64,000 nucleotides of DNA, from the NCBI RefSeq assembly GCF_000717475.1, contig NZ_JPIK01000004.1, forward strand, positions 462,409-526,408, given 5' to 3'. Below the pieces are notes generated by a model that saw only the letters and a program-made list of their open reading frames with translations, was not told where the DNA came from and ran no database searches. Both the position numbers and the translations under genes were made by a program. This stretch comes from Desulfonatronum thiodismutans (GTDB lineage Bacteria; Desulfobacterota; Desulfovibrionia; Desulfovibrionales; Desulfonatronaceae). This document shows positions 16,856 to 26,229 of the stretch, in pieces; the first letter of the stretch is position 1; each line of letters begins with the position of its first letter.

Positions 16856-18329
16856 CGCCCCATCTCGCCCCGCCGACACCCCCGTTTTCTCCGGCGCGCC
16901 GTTTCCCGATCTTTCCGTCGCGGCCCAGCAGGCCCTGGCGGACTACGTCAACCTGCTACGGGAAGTCATGCCTATGAAGGCCGCCCATCGACGCAGACTG
17001 GCGGACAACATTCAGGAGCTGTCCTCGTTTCTCATCGAAGACCGCGCCGAATTTCTGGGGCGGGACTACCTGCACGCTCCAGCGGCCCTGGGGGCCTATC
17101 TGTGGTACTTCCTGCCCTGGAATCTGCTGCGCCTGAGTCGCCTGCTGGGCGGGCTGGACCTGGACCTGCCCGAAGGCGCGACCATCGTGGACCTGGGCTC
17201 CGGACCGTTGACCGTGGTCCAGGCTTTGGCCCTGGCCAGACCGGACTTGTTGACCAGGGAACTGCATTTTCACTGTCTGGATGCCACGCCCAAGCCGATG
17301 CGCGAAGGCCGAAAGCTGTACCACGGTCTGGTGAACAGCCTGGAAAACACATTGGGCCACGGCCAGAGCCGGTGGAAGATCCATCTCATTCACGCCCCGT
17401 GGCACGTAGGCCTCAAGGACCTGCCCCGGGCCGACCTGCTCACCGCGGCCAATTTTCTGAATGAACTGCCCTGGCATCGCCGGGATCCTCTCGGCGAACA
17501 AGTCGCGGATTTTTTCCGGACCGTGGCCGCCCATCAGCGGCACGGCGGCCGGTGCCTGTTCGTGGAGCCCGGAAACCGCCTCGGCGGGAAGCTGGCCAGC
17601 CTGGTCCGGGAAAGCGCCGTGGCCGAGAGCTGGCACGTGCTCGGCCCCTGCACCCATCACCAGGCCTGTCCGATGCTCGAATACCGGGAAACGTCCTGGT
17701 GCCATTTCACCCTGTCCACCCGCGGCTGTCCGCCCTGGCTGGGGGAATTATCACGGGAAGCCGACTTGGCCAAGCGGGATGTGAGTCTGAGCTACGCGTA
17801 TTTGGCCGGGCCTGATGTGGCCGATCCCGGGCGGAAAGCATTGAGCGACGCCCCGAACCGCGAAGCCCCGGCCCCCAATGCCCCTGCCCCCAAAGCCCCG
17901 GACGCCGGGGCGGGATCGGCCAGAGTCATCAGCGCCGAATTTTCCGTTCCGACCCGTGACCACGGGCAAATGATCGGACGCTACGGCTGCGCGGCCCAGG
18001 GCAAGCTGTTGATCCTCTCCGCGCCGGGCGCACCGGGCACGCGCTCCGGAGATCTCGTCCCCGTCCGCCTTGCTGAACCGTCCTGGCGCGACCCCAAAAG
18101 CCATGCCGTGGTGGCCGAGTTGCCTTCGACCGCGGGCAAAACAAAGTCCGGAACGGACAAGCCGAACCCGAGGCAAGGAACCATGCCCAAGGCGGACGCT
18201 TCCAACAAGCCGAAGCAAGCCTCTTCCAAAGAATCGACGGGCATGGATCGAAAAAAAAACTCGCGACCGCGACCCGCCGCGCCTTCGGTGAAAATCTCAA
18301 AAAAACGTCCCAAATCGAAACCGGATTAG
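16848..18329 (+). CDS. Rsm22-like SAM-dependent methyltransferase with a basic tail
   Basis: The 493-residue protein contains a class I SAM-binding block (ATIVDLGSGPLTVVQALALA, residues about 111-130) and the Rsm22-type blocks FLNELPW and FVEPGNRLGG. A cysteine-rich segment (LGPCTHHQACPMLEY, then WCHF) matches the Fe-S or zinc site of Rsm22-family proteins, which act in small-ribosomal-subunit assembly. After about residue 320 comes an Ala/Pro-rich linker and a Lys/Ser/Pro-rich tail (KKNSRPRPAAPSVKISKKRP) that looks disordered and RNA-binding. The function in bacteria is inferred from the family. Confidence 0.75.
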   Translation: MSDAPSRPADTPVFSGAPFPDLSVAAQQALADYVNLLREVMPMKAAHRRRLADNIQELSSFLIEDRAEFLGRDYLHAPAALGAYLWYFLPWNLLRLSRLLGGLDLDLPEGATIVDLGSGPLTVVQALALARPDLLTRELHFHCLDATPKPMREGRKLYHGLVNSLENTLGHGQSRWKIHLIHAPWHVGLKDLPRADLLTAANFLNELPWHRRDPLGEQVADFFRTVAAHQRHGGRCLFVEPGNRLGGKLASLVRESAVAESWHVLGPCTHHQACPMLEYRETSWCHFTLSTRGCPPWLGELSREADLAKRDVSLSYAYLAGPDVADPGRKALSDAPNREAPAPNAPAPKAPDAGAGSARVISAEFSVPTRDHGQMIGRYGCAAQGKLLILSAPGAPGTRSGDLVPVRLAEPSWRDPKSHAVVAELPSTAGKTKSGTDKPNPRQGTMPKADASNKPKQASSKESTGMDRKKNSRPRPAAPSVKISKKRPKSKPD

Positions 18330-18358
18330 TCCGTGCCACCATAAAACAAGGACAGTCT

Positions 18359-18802
18359 ATGCGTACGCTGATAGTTGAGGACAGCCGAAGCATGCAGGAA
18401 CATCTTCGGGAGATCGTGGCGCCCTACGGCCGGGTCGTTCAGGTGCTCGACGGAAGACAGGCCGTGAACGCCTTTATCAGGTCTCTTGAAGACAAGAAGC
18501 TGTTCGATCTGATCCTCATGGACATCGAAATGCCGATCCTGGACGGGCATCAGGCCCTGAGCATGATCCGCCGCCTGGAAGAGCAGCGCCTGGGGGGCAT
18601 CCGGACCAAGGCCGTGATGGTTTCGAGCCTTACGGACTATGAAAACATCCTCAAGGCCCAATTCGAGGAACGGGCCGACGCCTATCTGACCAAACCCTTT
18701 GAGCCGGAAATTCTCCTGGAAATCCTCCGCAATCACGGCCTGATCGACAAAGGGTCTTTTCCGGAGGAAGACGCTGAAACCTCTTCGGACACGTCCCCCT
18801 GA
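18359..18802 (+). CDS. Single-domain response regulator (CheY-like)
   Basis: The 147-residue protein is a lone receiver domain: acidic pair ED at residues 7-8, phospho-acceptor D55 in ILMDIEMP, the conserved Ser in MVSSL, and Lys in TKPFEPE. There is no output domain, only a short acidic C-terminal tail. It would act by protein-protein contact or as a phosphate relay. No histidine kinase is adjacent. It sits 22 bp before the recQ fusion gene. Confidence 0.9.
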   Translation: MRTLIVEDSRSMQEHLREIVAPYGRVVQVLDGRQAVNAFIRSLEDKKLFDLILMDIEMPILDGHQALSMIRRLEEQRLGGIRTKAVMVSSLTDYENILKAQFEERADAYLTKPFEPEILLEILRNHGLIDKGSFPEEDAETSSDTSP

Positions 18803-18823
18803 TCCGCTAAGCCCCCCGCCCCC

Positions 18824-21721
18824 ATGCATCCAATCCCCATCTTCACCATCGGCTACGGCTCGCGAACCATCGAGGAACTACTGGATCTGCTCCGGGCGCA
18901 CGACATCGAATATCTCCTGGATGTCCGCACCAAGCCCTACTCCAAGCGGCGTCCGGAATACGCCAAGGCGGTCCTGGAACAGCGCCTGAAAACGAACGGC
19001 CCGCGCTACGTGTTCATGGGCGACGACCTGGGAGGCTTGCCGGACGATTCCGAAATGGGCGCGGCCCTTGGGCCGGAGATGGGCGATCCGGTCCAGCCCC
19101 CGGCCTTTCGCCGGGGGCTGGACCGGCTGCGCAAGGCCTTTGCCCAGCAGGCCCGCGTGGCCCTGCTCTGTTGCGAGGCCAGGCCGGAACGCTGTCACCG
19201 GGCCCTGTTGATCGGAACGAGTCTGGCGGCGGAAGGCGTGCCCGTGGTCCATATCGACGAACACGGCGCGCTGATCTCCCAGGAAGCGATGCTGGCCCGG
19301 CGGGATGCTTCGGGATTGAGCGAGCAGCCCGGCCATGAGGACGCGATGGACGGAGGAAGCGTGACGGACGTGACGGACGTAACGGGCGAGGCCGATCCGA
19401 CGGAGCGCTTCGCCCCGCCGGAAGACGACGCCCCGCCGCCCACGGACGCGGACATGCCGGGAAACCAGGATCAAGACCTGGAGGAAGCGGCACGGCCCGA
19501 ATCCGTTTCGCCGCCCCTCCCGATCCTGGACCTGGACCTGGACCGCTTCGCTACCGCCGACCCCGCGACCATCCTCAAGCAGATCTTTGGCTATGACGCT
19601 TTTCGGCCGTTGCAGTCCGAGGTCATTGCCGACGTGCTGGCCAGGCGGGACACGTTGGCGATCATGCCTACAGGCAGCGGCAAATCCCTGTGCTATCAAC
19701 TCCCGGCCCTGATGTTTCCGGGCATGACCGTGGTGGTCTCCCCGCTCATCGCCCTGATGGAGGACCAAGTGATGCAGGCCCGGGAACTGGGCCTGCCCGC
19801 CGTGTTTCTGAACAGCACCCTGCCAGGGCACGAGTATCAAACCGTGCTGACGGATGTCCGGGCCGGGCGGGTTAAACTGCTCTACGCGGCCCCGGAAACC
19901 CTGCTCCTGCCCGGAATTCTGGAACTCCTGAAAAACGTGGCCGTGGACTGCCTGACCATTGACGAGGCCCACTGCATTTCCGAGTGGGGCCATGATTTCC
20001 GTCCAGAGTACCGCCGGTTGCTGGAAGTGCGCCACCTGCTGCCCGCCGCGGTCTGCCTGGCGGTCACGGCCACGGCCACCGAGCTGGTCCGCCGGGACAT
20101 CAAGGCCGCCCTGGACATTGGCGACGCCCAGACCCATCTGGCCAGCTTCAACCGGGACAATCTCTTTCTGGAGGTCGTGCCCAAAACCCGGGCCGCGGAC
20201 CAGCTCATGAGCTTTGTCCAGCCCCGTGCGGACCAGGCCGGGATCATCTACTGCGCCACCCGCAAACAGGTGGACGTGCTCTCCGAAATGCTGCGCTCCA
20301 ACGGCCACGATGCCCTGCCCTACCACGCCGGCCTGGACGCCCCCACCCGGATGCGTCATCAGCGCCGGTTCATCCGCGATGACGTCCGGATCATGGTGGC
20401 CACCATCGCCTTTGGCATGGGCATCAACAAGTCCGACATCCGCTATGTAGTGCATTACGACCTGCCCAAGAACCTGGAGAGCTACTACCAGCAGGTGGGC
20501 CGGGCCGGACGGGACGGGCTGCGGGCGGACTGTCTGCTGCTGTTCACCTACGGCGACGTGCAGACCTCGGCCTCCTTTATCAGGAAAATGGACCCGGCCC
20601 AGCAAAAACCGGCCCGGATGCAGTTGGAAGCCATGCTCGGCTACGCCGAATCCACCGTCTGCCGCCGGATTCCCCTGCTGAACTACTTCAACGAATCCTA
20701 TCCGGACCAAAACTGCGGGATGTGCGACAACTGCCTCGCCCCGCGCCGGGAGCCCGAGGACGTGACCGTGGCCGCCCAGAAGTTCCTGTCCTGCGTCAAG
20801 CGCACCGGGGAAATGTTCGGGATGACCCACGTCGTCGACGTGCTGCGCGGCTCCCGATCGGAAAAGGTGCTCAGCCGGGGCCACGACGCCCTGTCCACCT
20901 ACAACATCGGCCAGGAGTATTCCAAGAAACAGTGGCAGCACTTAGCCCGCCAGTTCATCCAGCAGGGCCTGCTGATCCAGGACATGGAACACGGCGGCCT
21001 GCGCCTTGGCCCGGAGGCCTACGAGGTCTTCCGGGGCCGCAAGGTCCTGGGAGTGCTTCCCGAGCCGGACCAGGCCGCCGCGCCGTCCTCCGGCCCGACG
21101 GACCGGGACCATGATCCGGACCTGTTCGCGCTGCTGCGCGCCAAGCGCAAAGCCCTGGCCGAGGCGGCCAACGTCCCGCCCTACGTGATTTTCTCGGATC
21201 GCACCCTTGTGGAAATGGCCGCGCTGTTTCCCCAGTCCCCCGGCGCCCTGGCCGCGGTCCACGGAGTCGGCGAGGCCAAACTGGCCCGCTATGCCGAGGA
21301 ATTTCTGCCCATTATCCGCGAATACTGCGCAGAGCGGGGCATCGCCGAACAGTCCCCCCCGGCACATCCCCCCGTCCCCCGCAAGCAAACCGAAGGCCTG
21401 GGCGCCCGGACCCTGGAAGTCCTCGCGCTGCACGAGCAGGGCCGGACCATCGCCCAACTTTGCGAAACCTTCTCGGTCAAACCGGCCACGATCATCAACC
21501 ATCTCTGGCAAGCCCTCCAGGCCGGCCGCCCCGTGCGCGGCGACACCCTGGCCAACCAGATCCCCCTGCCCCCGGACACCCTGGACCAGGCTCTCAACGC
21601 CTTTGCCGAACACGGCGCCGAGCGGCTTCGCCCGATATTCGACGCCCTGGGAGGAGCCGTGAGCTACGACGATCTGCACCTGATCCGGCTGTATGTGGTG
21701 GTGAACGGACAACAAAAATGA
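18824..21721 (+). CDS. recQ: RecQ-family DNA helicase with an N-terminal DUF488 domain
   Basis: The 965-residue protein is a fusion. Residues 1 to about 150 form a DUF488 domain (FTIGYGSRTIEELLDLL, LDVRTKPYSK, LLCCEARPERCHRALL). An acidic linker runs to about 245. Then follows a full RecQ helicase: QSEVIADVLARRD, Walker A MPTGSGKSLC, DEAHCISEWGHDFRP, QQVGRAGRDG and the zinc site ending CGMCDNC. An HRDC domain is near residue 770 (FPQSPGALAAVHGVGEAKL) and a C-terminal helix-turn-helix RQC-like segment follows (TIAQLCETFSVKPATIINHL). RecQ unwinds DNA 3' to 5' in recombination and fork repair. The role of DUF488 in the fusion is unknown. Confidence 0.9.
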   Translation: MHPIPIFTIGYGSRTIEELLDLLRAHDIEYLLDVRTKPYSKRRPEYAKAVLEQRLKTNGPRYVFMGDDLGGLPDDSEMGAALGPEMGDPVQPPAFRRGLDRLRKAFAQQARVALLCCEARPERCHRALLIGTSLAAEGVPVVHIDEHGALISQEAMLARRDASGLSEQPGHEDAMDGGSVTDVTDVTGEADPTERFAPPEDDAPPPTDADMPGNQDQDLEEAARPESVSPPLPILDLDLDRFATADPATILKQIFGYDAFRPLQSEVIADVLARRDTLAIMPTGSGKSLCYQLPALMFPGMTVVVSPLIALMEDQVMQARELGLPAVFLNSTLPGHEYQTVLTDVRAGRVKLLYAAPETLLLPGILELLKNVAVDCLTIDEAHCISEWGHDFRPEYRRLLEVRHLLPAAVCLAVTATATELVRRDIKAALDIGDAQTHLASFNRDNLFLEVVPKTRAADQLMSFVQPRADQAGIIYCATRKQVDVLSEMLRSNGHDALPYHAGLDAPTRMRHQRRFIRDDVRIMVATIAFGMGINKSDIRYVVHYDLPKNLESYYQQVGRAGRDGLRADCLLLFTYGDVQTSASFIRKMDPAQQKPARMQLEAMLGYAESTVCRRIPLLNYFNESYPDQNCGMCDNCLAPRREPEDVTVAAQKFLSCVKRTGEMFGMTHVVDVLRGSRSEKVLSRGHDALSTYNIGQEYSKKQWQHLARQFIQQGLLIQDMEHGGLRLGPEAYEVFRGRKVLGVLPEPDQAAAPSSGPTDRDHDPDLFALLRAKRKALAEAANVPPYVIFSDRTLVEMAALFPQSPGALAAVHGVGEAKLARYAEEFLPIIREYCAERGIAEQSPPAHPPVPRKQTEGLGARTLEVLALHEQGRTIAQLCETFSVKPATIINHLWQALQAGRPVRGDTLANQIPLPPDTLDQALNAFAEHGAERLRPIFDALGGAVSYDDLHLIRLYVVVNGQQK

Positions 21722-21928
21722 TGCAGTACCTTCAACGTCGGCCGCTCGGCATTGCTGATTGAATCCCGCATGCCCTGCCCGTTGACACGGCGATCTTCCG
21801 GGTGTAGCGGCGAACTGACACGCAATAAATATTTTTCATGTCTATCACTGGATCGAGCAATGCCGAAAGCCCCCTGAAGGTCTGGAGGCAAACCTGAATC
21901 CGCGTCCTCAAGCCAGGAGGTTTCCCTC

Positions 21929-22876
21929 ATGCTCTTCCCCGTCTCCGGAATCGAAGTGGCCCCGTGGATACCTTTTGTCGCCGGTTTTGCCGTAGCCTTC
22001 GTCTGCTCAATGGGCGGCGTGTCCGGGGCGAATCTGTTGCTGCCCTTTCAGATGAGCGTGCTGGGCTTCGTCACCCCGGCGGTCAGCGCCACCAACCACC
22101 TGTTCAACATCGTGGCCATTCCCAGCGGGGTCTACCGCTTCATCCGAGAGGGCCGGATGGTCTGGCCCCTGACCTGGGTGGTCATCGCCGGAACCGTGCC
22201 CGGCGTTTTGCTGGGCGTCATCCTGCGGGTCAAATACCTTCCCGACCCAACCCACTTTAAGGCGTTTGCCGGACTTGTGCTGCTGTACATCGGCTTCATC
22301 ATGGTCCGCTCGCAGATCAAGGGCCCTGCCCCCGGATCGGACAAGGCGTCCTCGGAAAAACGATTTCAGGAGTTGGTGGCCGGGTTTCGGAAAAAGGAAG
22401 CCAGGTCCGGAGAGCCCCTTCCAAGAATCAGCGTTGACCAGATCGGGCTGAAGACCATCGATTACTCATTTTACGGCGAAAAAATCAGCGCCCCGACCAT
22501 GGGCATCTTCTGGTTGAGCGCCATTGTCGGCGTGGTCGGCGGGATGTACGGCATCGGCGGCGGGGCCATCATCGCCCCCTTCTTCGTGGCCGTGTTCCAG
22601 CTGCCGGTGTACACCATCGCCGGAGCCTGCCTGATGGGCACGTTCATCACGTCCGTGGTGGCGGCCGTCTTTTACCAAGCCATCGCCCCGCTCTACCCGC
22701 ACATGGCCGTGGCCCCGGACTGGACCCTGGGCATTCTCATGGGCGTGGGGGGAATGATCGGCATGTACGCCGGAGCCCGAATGCAGAAATTCGTCCCGGC
22801 CCAGGCCATCAAGTGGCTCCTGGCCTTCATTCTGGTCTTCACGGGCGGACGCTACGTGGTCGGATTTCTATTCTGA
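21929..22876 (+). CDS. Sulfite exporter TauE/SafE-family permease
   Basis: The 315-residue membrane protein has about eight hydrophobic segments. The two TauE/SafE repeats are GFAVAFVCSMGGVSGANLLL near the N terminus and GVVGGMYGIGGGAIIAPFF in the second half, joined by a hydrophilic loop (residues about 130-175). The family moves sulfite, sulfoacetate or other sulfur-containing organic anions across the inner membrane. Its substrate is not known, but export of a sulfur oxyanion suits a sulfate reducer. AGGAGGT lies just before the start. It is convergent with the TunR-like gene. Confidence 0.85.
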   Translation: MLFPVSGIEVAPWIPFVAGFAVAFVCSMGGVSGANLLLPFQMSVLGFVTPAVSATNHLFNIVAIPSGVYRFIREGRMVWPLTWVVIAGTVPGVLLGVILRVKYLPDPTHFKAFAGLVLLYIGFIMVRSQIKGPAPGSDKASSEKRFQELVAGFRKKEARSGEPLPRISVDQIGLKTIDYSFYGEKISAPTMGIFWLSAIVGVVGGMYGIGGGAIIAPFFVAVFQLPVYTIAGACLMGTFITSVVAAVFYQAIAPLYPHMAVAPDWTLGILMGVGGMIGMYAGARMQKFVPAQAIKWLLAFILVFTGGRYVVGFLF

Positions 22877-22921
22877 TTTCTGACAGCTTCAGCGCCATAA
22901 TCCCGGACCGATTCATGCTGC

Positions 22922-23995
22922 TCAGCACGCTTCATGATTGAGGATAACGCTATACGCCCCGAAGAGCACCCAGGCTTGGTCTCCTGGATGCAGGCCCAGG
23001 CGGCGGCAGCTGGCGGTGGTTGCCACGGAGCAGATTTCCGTGCCGTCCGCAAGGCGCAACAGCACTTCCGTATTGACCTTGCCGGTGCTGATTTCAACCA
23101 CCGTGGCCGGCAGGCGGTTCTCCGCGCTGTTCTGGTCCGCCCCCTCGGGACCGGCGAGAAGCACCCAAGGCGCCTTGATTTCCGCAGTCACGAACAACCC
23201 GAGCTTCAGCCGCATTCGGCGTAGACTGGCGTTGGTGATCACCGAAACGACGTTCAGCCCGCCCAGAGTCAACAGCGTCACCTCGGACTGAATGTCTCCG
23301 GTGACGATTTCCGTGATCTTGCCGAAAAAAATATTCCGGGCGCTGGTGCGTCGGCGACTCTCCCGGTCCACGTACTGCCTGGCGGCATGGTGGACGTCCT
23401 CCTCGGAAATATCCAGATGCGCGGCGGTGAGATTGGGCGTGGAATGGCCAAGCAGCCTCTGGACCACATGAAGAGGCAGATTGCCGCGCAGCAGTTCCAC
23501 GGAGCGCGAGCGACGCAGCGTACTGGGATTGCCGAACTCACGGGGCAATCCGCATGCCTCGGCCTGCTCGTAGAACTTGCGCCGGACATGGGCCGGATCA
23601 ACCCGGAACAGAGCCTCACCCGGACCATGCCCGCCCTTTTCCAAGGCCGCGCGCAGCTCCTCGGCCAGATCGTCGGGGATTTCAACGGCCCTGACCCGCT
23701 CCCGTTCCTCGCCGCCCACGGTGACGACCCGCTTCCCCAAATCAATGTCCCCCGCCTTGAGGTCCAATATTTCATTCAGCTTGGCGCCCGTATGGCGGAT
23801 CAAAAGAAATATCAAAAGGATACGCTGCCTGGACCATTGGACGTCCCGCCTTGGGGAGTCCGTTGCCCAGACGCGAAACGTCCGCTCCAGCTCCGCCAGC
23901 TGGACGGAGTCAAGAATCTTGGCCGAGGACGGAACGGAAAACGAAGCACGCGGCGAACGCCGGGTCGAGGAGTCTTTATCGGGGATGGTGTGCAT
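22922..23995 (-). CDS. tunR: TunR-like regulator: integrase-fold DNA-binding domain plus two TOBE/Mop domains
   Basis: The 357-residue protein has a tyrosine-recombinase-like domain (residues about 40-215; RHTGAKLNEILDLKAGDIDL, then STLRRSRSVELL and VVQRLLGHSTPNLTAAHLD). Two C-terminal Mop/TOBE domains follow, one from about 220 (FFGKITEIVTGDIQSEVTL) and one from about 290 (LPATVVEISTGKVNTEVLL). The recombinase catalytic set is broken: Lys replaces the first Arg (GAKLNEI), Ser/Arg replace the His-x-x-Arg-His pattern and no tyrosine follows LLGH. It should thus bind DNA without recombining it and sense molybdate or tungstate. This is the architecture described for TunR in sulfate reducers. Mod and tup genes lie downstream on the map. 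Confidence 0.85.
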   Translation of the reverse strand: MHTIPDKDSSTRRSPRASFSVPSSAKILDSVQLAELERTFRVWATDSPRRDVQWSRQRILLIFLLIRHTGAKLNEILDLKAGDIDLGKRVVTVGGEERERVRAVEIPDDLAEELRAALEKGGHGPGEALFRVDPAHVRRKFYEQAEACGLPREFGNPSTLRRSRSVELLRGNLPLHVVQRLLGHSTPNLTAAHLDISEEDVHHAARQYVDRESRRRTSARNIFFGKITEIVTGDIQSEVTLLTLGGLNVVSVITNASLRRMRLKLGLFVTAEIKAPWVLLAGPEGADQNSAENRLPATVVEISTGKVNTEVLLRLADGTEICSVATTASCRRLGLHPGDQAWVLFGAYSVILNHEAC

Positions 23996-24031
23996 TTTGG
24001 CAGGAGTGAATCAGTTGGTGAATGTCCCCGA

Positions 24032-25000
24032 TCAACCTATGGCTATCCTCATGCTCGGATCGGTCTCGCATTGATCGATGATCCTGTTGTACGCCTCCAC
24101 CAGTTCCTTCATGGAGTGCGAACGTTTGGCGTGCTCAAACCCGCTCCACTCGTAGACGTTGGCGGCGATGAACTGATCGATCTCCAGGATTTCGATGCGC
24201 TCCGCCGCGTCGGCATTCTTGGCCAATGCCGACGCGCCGCCCGCCCCGCTCATCGTGGTAACGATCAAGGGGCGGATGTTTTCCTCGAGATTGCGGATGC
24301 ATTTCCTGATCAGCGCCTCCGTCGGCGCCGTGGTGACATGAATTGCCGTATCTCCGACAAGGAAATCCCCTTTTCTTGCCCCTGGCGCATCTGCAGTCGA
24401 AAATCCCTGATGTTCGATGCGCCCTTCCGGCAGGATCATTTCCAACTTTGCCCCGACGAGGTGCTGCATGACCGCGCCGGCGAGCATCATGCCGGGAGTT
24501 TCCCTTTGTCTTTCAAAGGCCGTCTCGATCAACCGCGCAACGATGCTGCGCAGCGAGTTGGACGAATCCATCTTCAGACGCAACGGCTTCGTGGCGAAGT
24601 ACAAATTGACGCGCTCCACCCACCATTTTTCGATGACTAGAAAATCGAGCGTCCCGGAGGCGTGCATTTCGTTGAGCAGTTGCATGTACGCCGTCATTCG
24701 CCCGAGGGAGCCGCGGCTGGTTCGTCCGCCTTCTTCAGCCAGAACACGGGCGATGCCGTGATCGGCCAGCACCGACTGCACGGCGGGCCCGCCAAGTCCG
24801 GCCACTTGCCCCCCTTTTGGAGTCAAAAAATCACGCGGATCATACGGAGGAGTCCTTCCGGCGGCTCTCCGCGTCAATACGAGCACCAGGCTGAGCGTTC
24901 CCTTGGTATGTATACCGTGCTCATCGGCAAAGGCGGCGAGTCGCTCGCTGATCACCTTGTTCACCATGCTTGCGCCTTTCATTTCCTTCACGGGCTTCAT
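24032..25000 (-). CDS. DUF4928-family protein, putative type II restriction endonuclease
   Basis: The 322-residue protein resembles the DUF4928 family found next to cytosine methyltransferases and thought to be restriction enzymes. Notable segments are TPKGGQVAGLGGPAVQSVL, FLVIEKWWVERVNLYFATKP and ARKGDFLVGDTAIHVTTAPT. The last has the spacing of a PD-(D/E)xK-like strand pair (GDFLVGDTAIHV), but the catalytic lysine is not obvious. The start overlaps the methyltransferase stop by four bases (ATGA), so translation is coupled. AGGAG precedes the start. The recognition sequence is unknown. Confidence 0.75.
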   Translation of the reverse strand: MKPVKEMKGASMVNKVISERLAAFADEHGIHTKGTLSLVLVLTRRAAGRTPPYDPRDFLTPKGGQVAGLGGPAVQSVLADHGIARVLAEEGGRTSRGSLGRMTAYMQLLNEMHASGTLDFLVIEKWWVERVNLYFATKPLRLKMDSSNSLRSIVARLIETAFERQRETPGMMLAGAVMQHLVGAKLEMILPEGRIEHQGFSTADAPGARKGDFLVGDTAIHVTTAPTEALIRKCIRNLEENIRPLIVTTMSGAGGASALAKNADAAERIEILEIDQFIAANVYEWSGFEHAKRSHSMKELVEAYNRIIDQCETDPSMRIAIG

Positions 25001-26229
25001 TTCGTCGACTCCTGGACCTGACCGTACTCAATATCAGCAGCTTGGGGAGAAGGATTTGCCGACGTATCGGCAAGCATCTCTTCCACCAAAGGATTCAAAT
25101 AATTTTTCGCGATCCACGAAATGACCGGCACGCAAACCGCGTCCCCGAAACCGAAAAAAGCCTGATTCAAGGGAACGTCTATGACGAAATCATCGGCACC
25201 CATCAATTTCGCACACTCTCGCGGCGTCAGAAGACGTACGTCGACCTGATCGTATCCGGCCCGCAGCAGAATCTGACGCCCGCTGCCGCCGCGCGGCGTG
25301 CGCAGACAACCGGCGACGCCGTCCGTGCGCAATTCAGCCATGGACCTTCCCTTCCTAACGCGCCTGAAAACCGTTCCGTACGACCATTCCCGCCGCTGCT
25401 TCATGACCGCGACCTGTTGCGCATGTTTTTCACTCATTTGAGACAGAAGGTAATCCCGTCGTTGCTCATTCCACCAAAAAGGGGACTCGGCTGGCAATTC
25501 TTCCACGATGTCGCTCAAACGGAGTCGTGTCCGCGGCAAGGTAGGCATCTTCCTGAGGTCCCAGACGATCTCCGGGTGCATGAGAATGAAGTCGGCCAGC
25601 GCCTTGGGTCGAACGTCGCTTTCGTAGAACCTCAGCGACTCGTTCAAGCGCCAACCGCTTGCCCCCTGTCTGAGCTTGCCCACCACGAAGAGCCTCACCC
25701 TGCTCTGCGGAACAAAGCGCGCGGCATCGACAATCATCGCGTCCACGGCGTAGCCGAGCCGATTCAATGCCAGCAAGGCGGCCTGAAAATCACGGCCCTG
25801 ATGCGATGTCAAAAAGCCGGCGACGTTTTCCAAAAGAACAATGGGAGGACGCCGCTCGCCCATGGTTTCCAGAATGCGTATGAACCCCCAGTATGCGGAA
25901 GACTGCTTGCCCACCAGTCCCTTGCGCATTCCGGCCAGTGAAAGGTCGTTGCAGGGAAAGGAGGCCGTGGCCAAGGTGGTCGTGGGGGTGTCTTCGGGTG
26001 AAAGGAGATGGACGTCTTCCAGGCTGAGTCGGCCGGGAGCATCATCAAAGTTGCTCTGGTACATTCGATGCTTGTCGGGATCGATGTCGTTGGCAAAGAC
26101 CACTGACCAGCCTTCCTTCTCCAAGCCAAGGCGCATCAAGCCGATGCCCGCGAAATATTCGGCAACCGTCTTCGACCTGAGATGCTTTTGACGTGCCTGT
26201 TCCGAACATCCGAGTTTTTCGTGAATCAT
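24997..26229 (-). CDS. DNA (cytosine-5-)-methyltransferase of a restriction-modification pair
   Basis: The 410-residue protein has the m5C methyltransferase motifs in order: motif I EYFAGIGLMRLGLEKEG, motif IV with the catalytic cysteine in SFPCNDLSLAG, motif VI LLENVAGF, motif VIII QSRVRLFVVG, and motifs IX/X VRLLTPRECAKLMG and FGFGDAVCVPV. It protects host DNA from the partner endonuclease encoded downstream with a 4-bp overlap. The target recognition domain lies about residues 200-310. The pair sits between tunR and the mod genes and looks acquired. Confidence 0.92.
   Translation of the reverse strand: MIHEKLGCSEQARQKHLRSKTVAEYFAGIGLMRLGLEKEGWSVVFANDIDPDKHRMYQSNFDDAPGRLSLEDVHLLSPEDTPTTTLATASFPCNDLSLAGMRKGLVGKQSSAYWGFIRILETMGERRPPIVLLENVAGFLTSHQGRDFQAALLALNRLGYAVDAMIVDAARFVPQSRVRLFVVGKLRQGASGWRLNESLRFYESDVRPKALADFILMHPEIVWDLRKMPTLPRTRLRLSDIVEELPAESPFWWNEQRRDYLLSQMSEKHAQQVAVMKQRREWSYGTVFRRVRKGRSMAELRTDGVAGCLRTPRGGSGRQILLRAGYDQVDVRLLTPRECAKLMGADDFVIDVPLNQAFFGFGDAVCVPVISWIAKNYLNPLVEEMLADTSANPSPQAADIEYGQVQESTK

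Noticed and set aside
18878..20941. A 687-codon open frame on the minus strand
   Set aside because: It is antisense to the recQ fusion gene, which has complete helicase motifs; the translation is low-complexity and unlike any protein.
22922..23995. Considered as an integrase marking a genomic island or attachment site
   Set aside because: Catalytic residues are missing, two TOBE domains are attached and no tRNA gene or att-like direct repeats lie near; a regulator fits better.
23387..24640. A 417-codon plus-strand frame over tunR and the DUF4928 gene
   Set aside because: It crosses two genes on the opposite strand and has no recognisable sequence.
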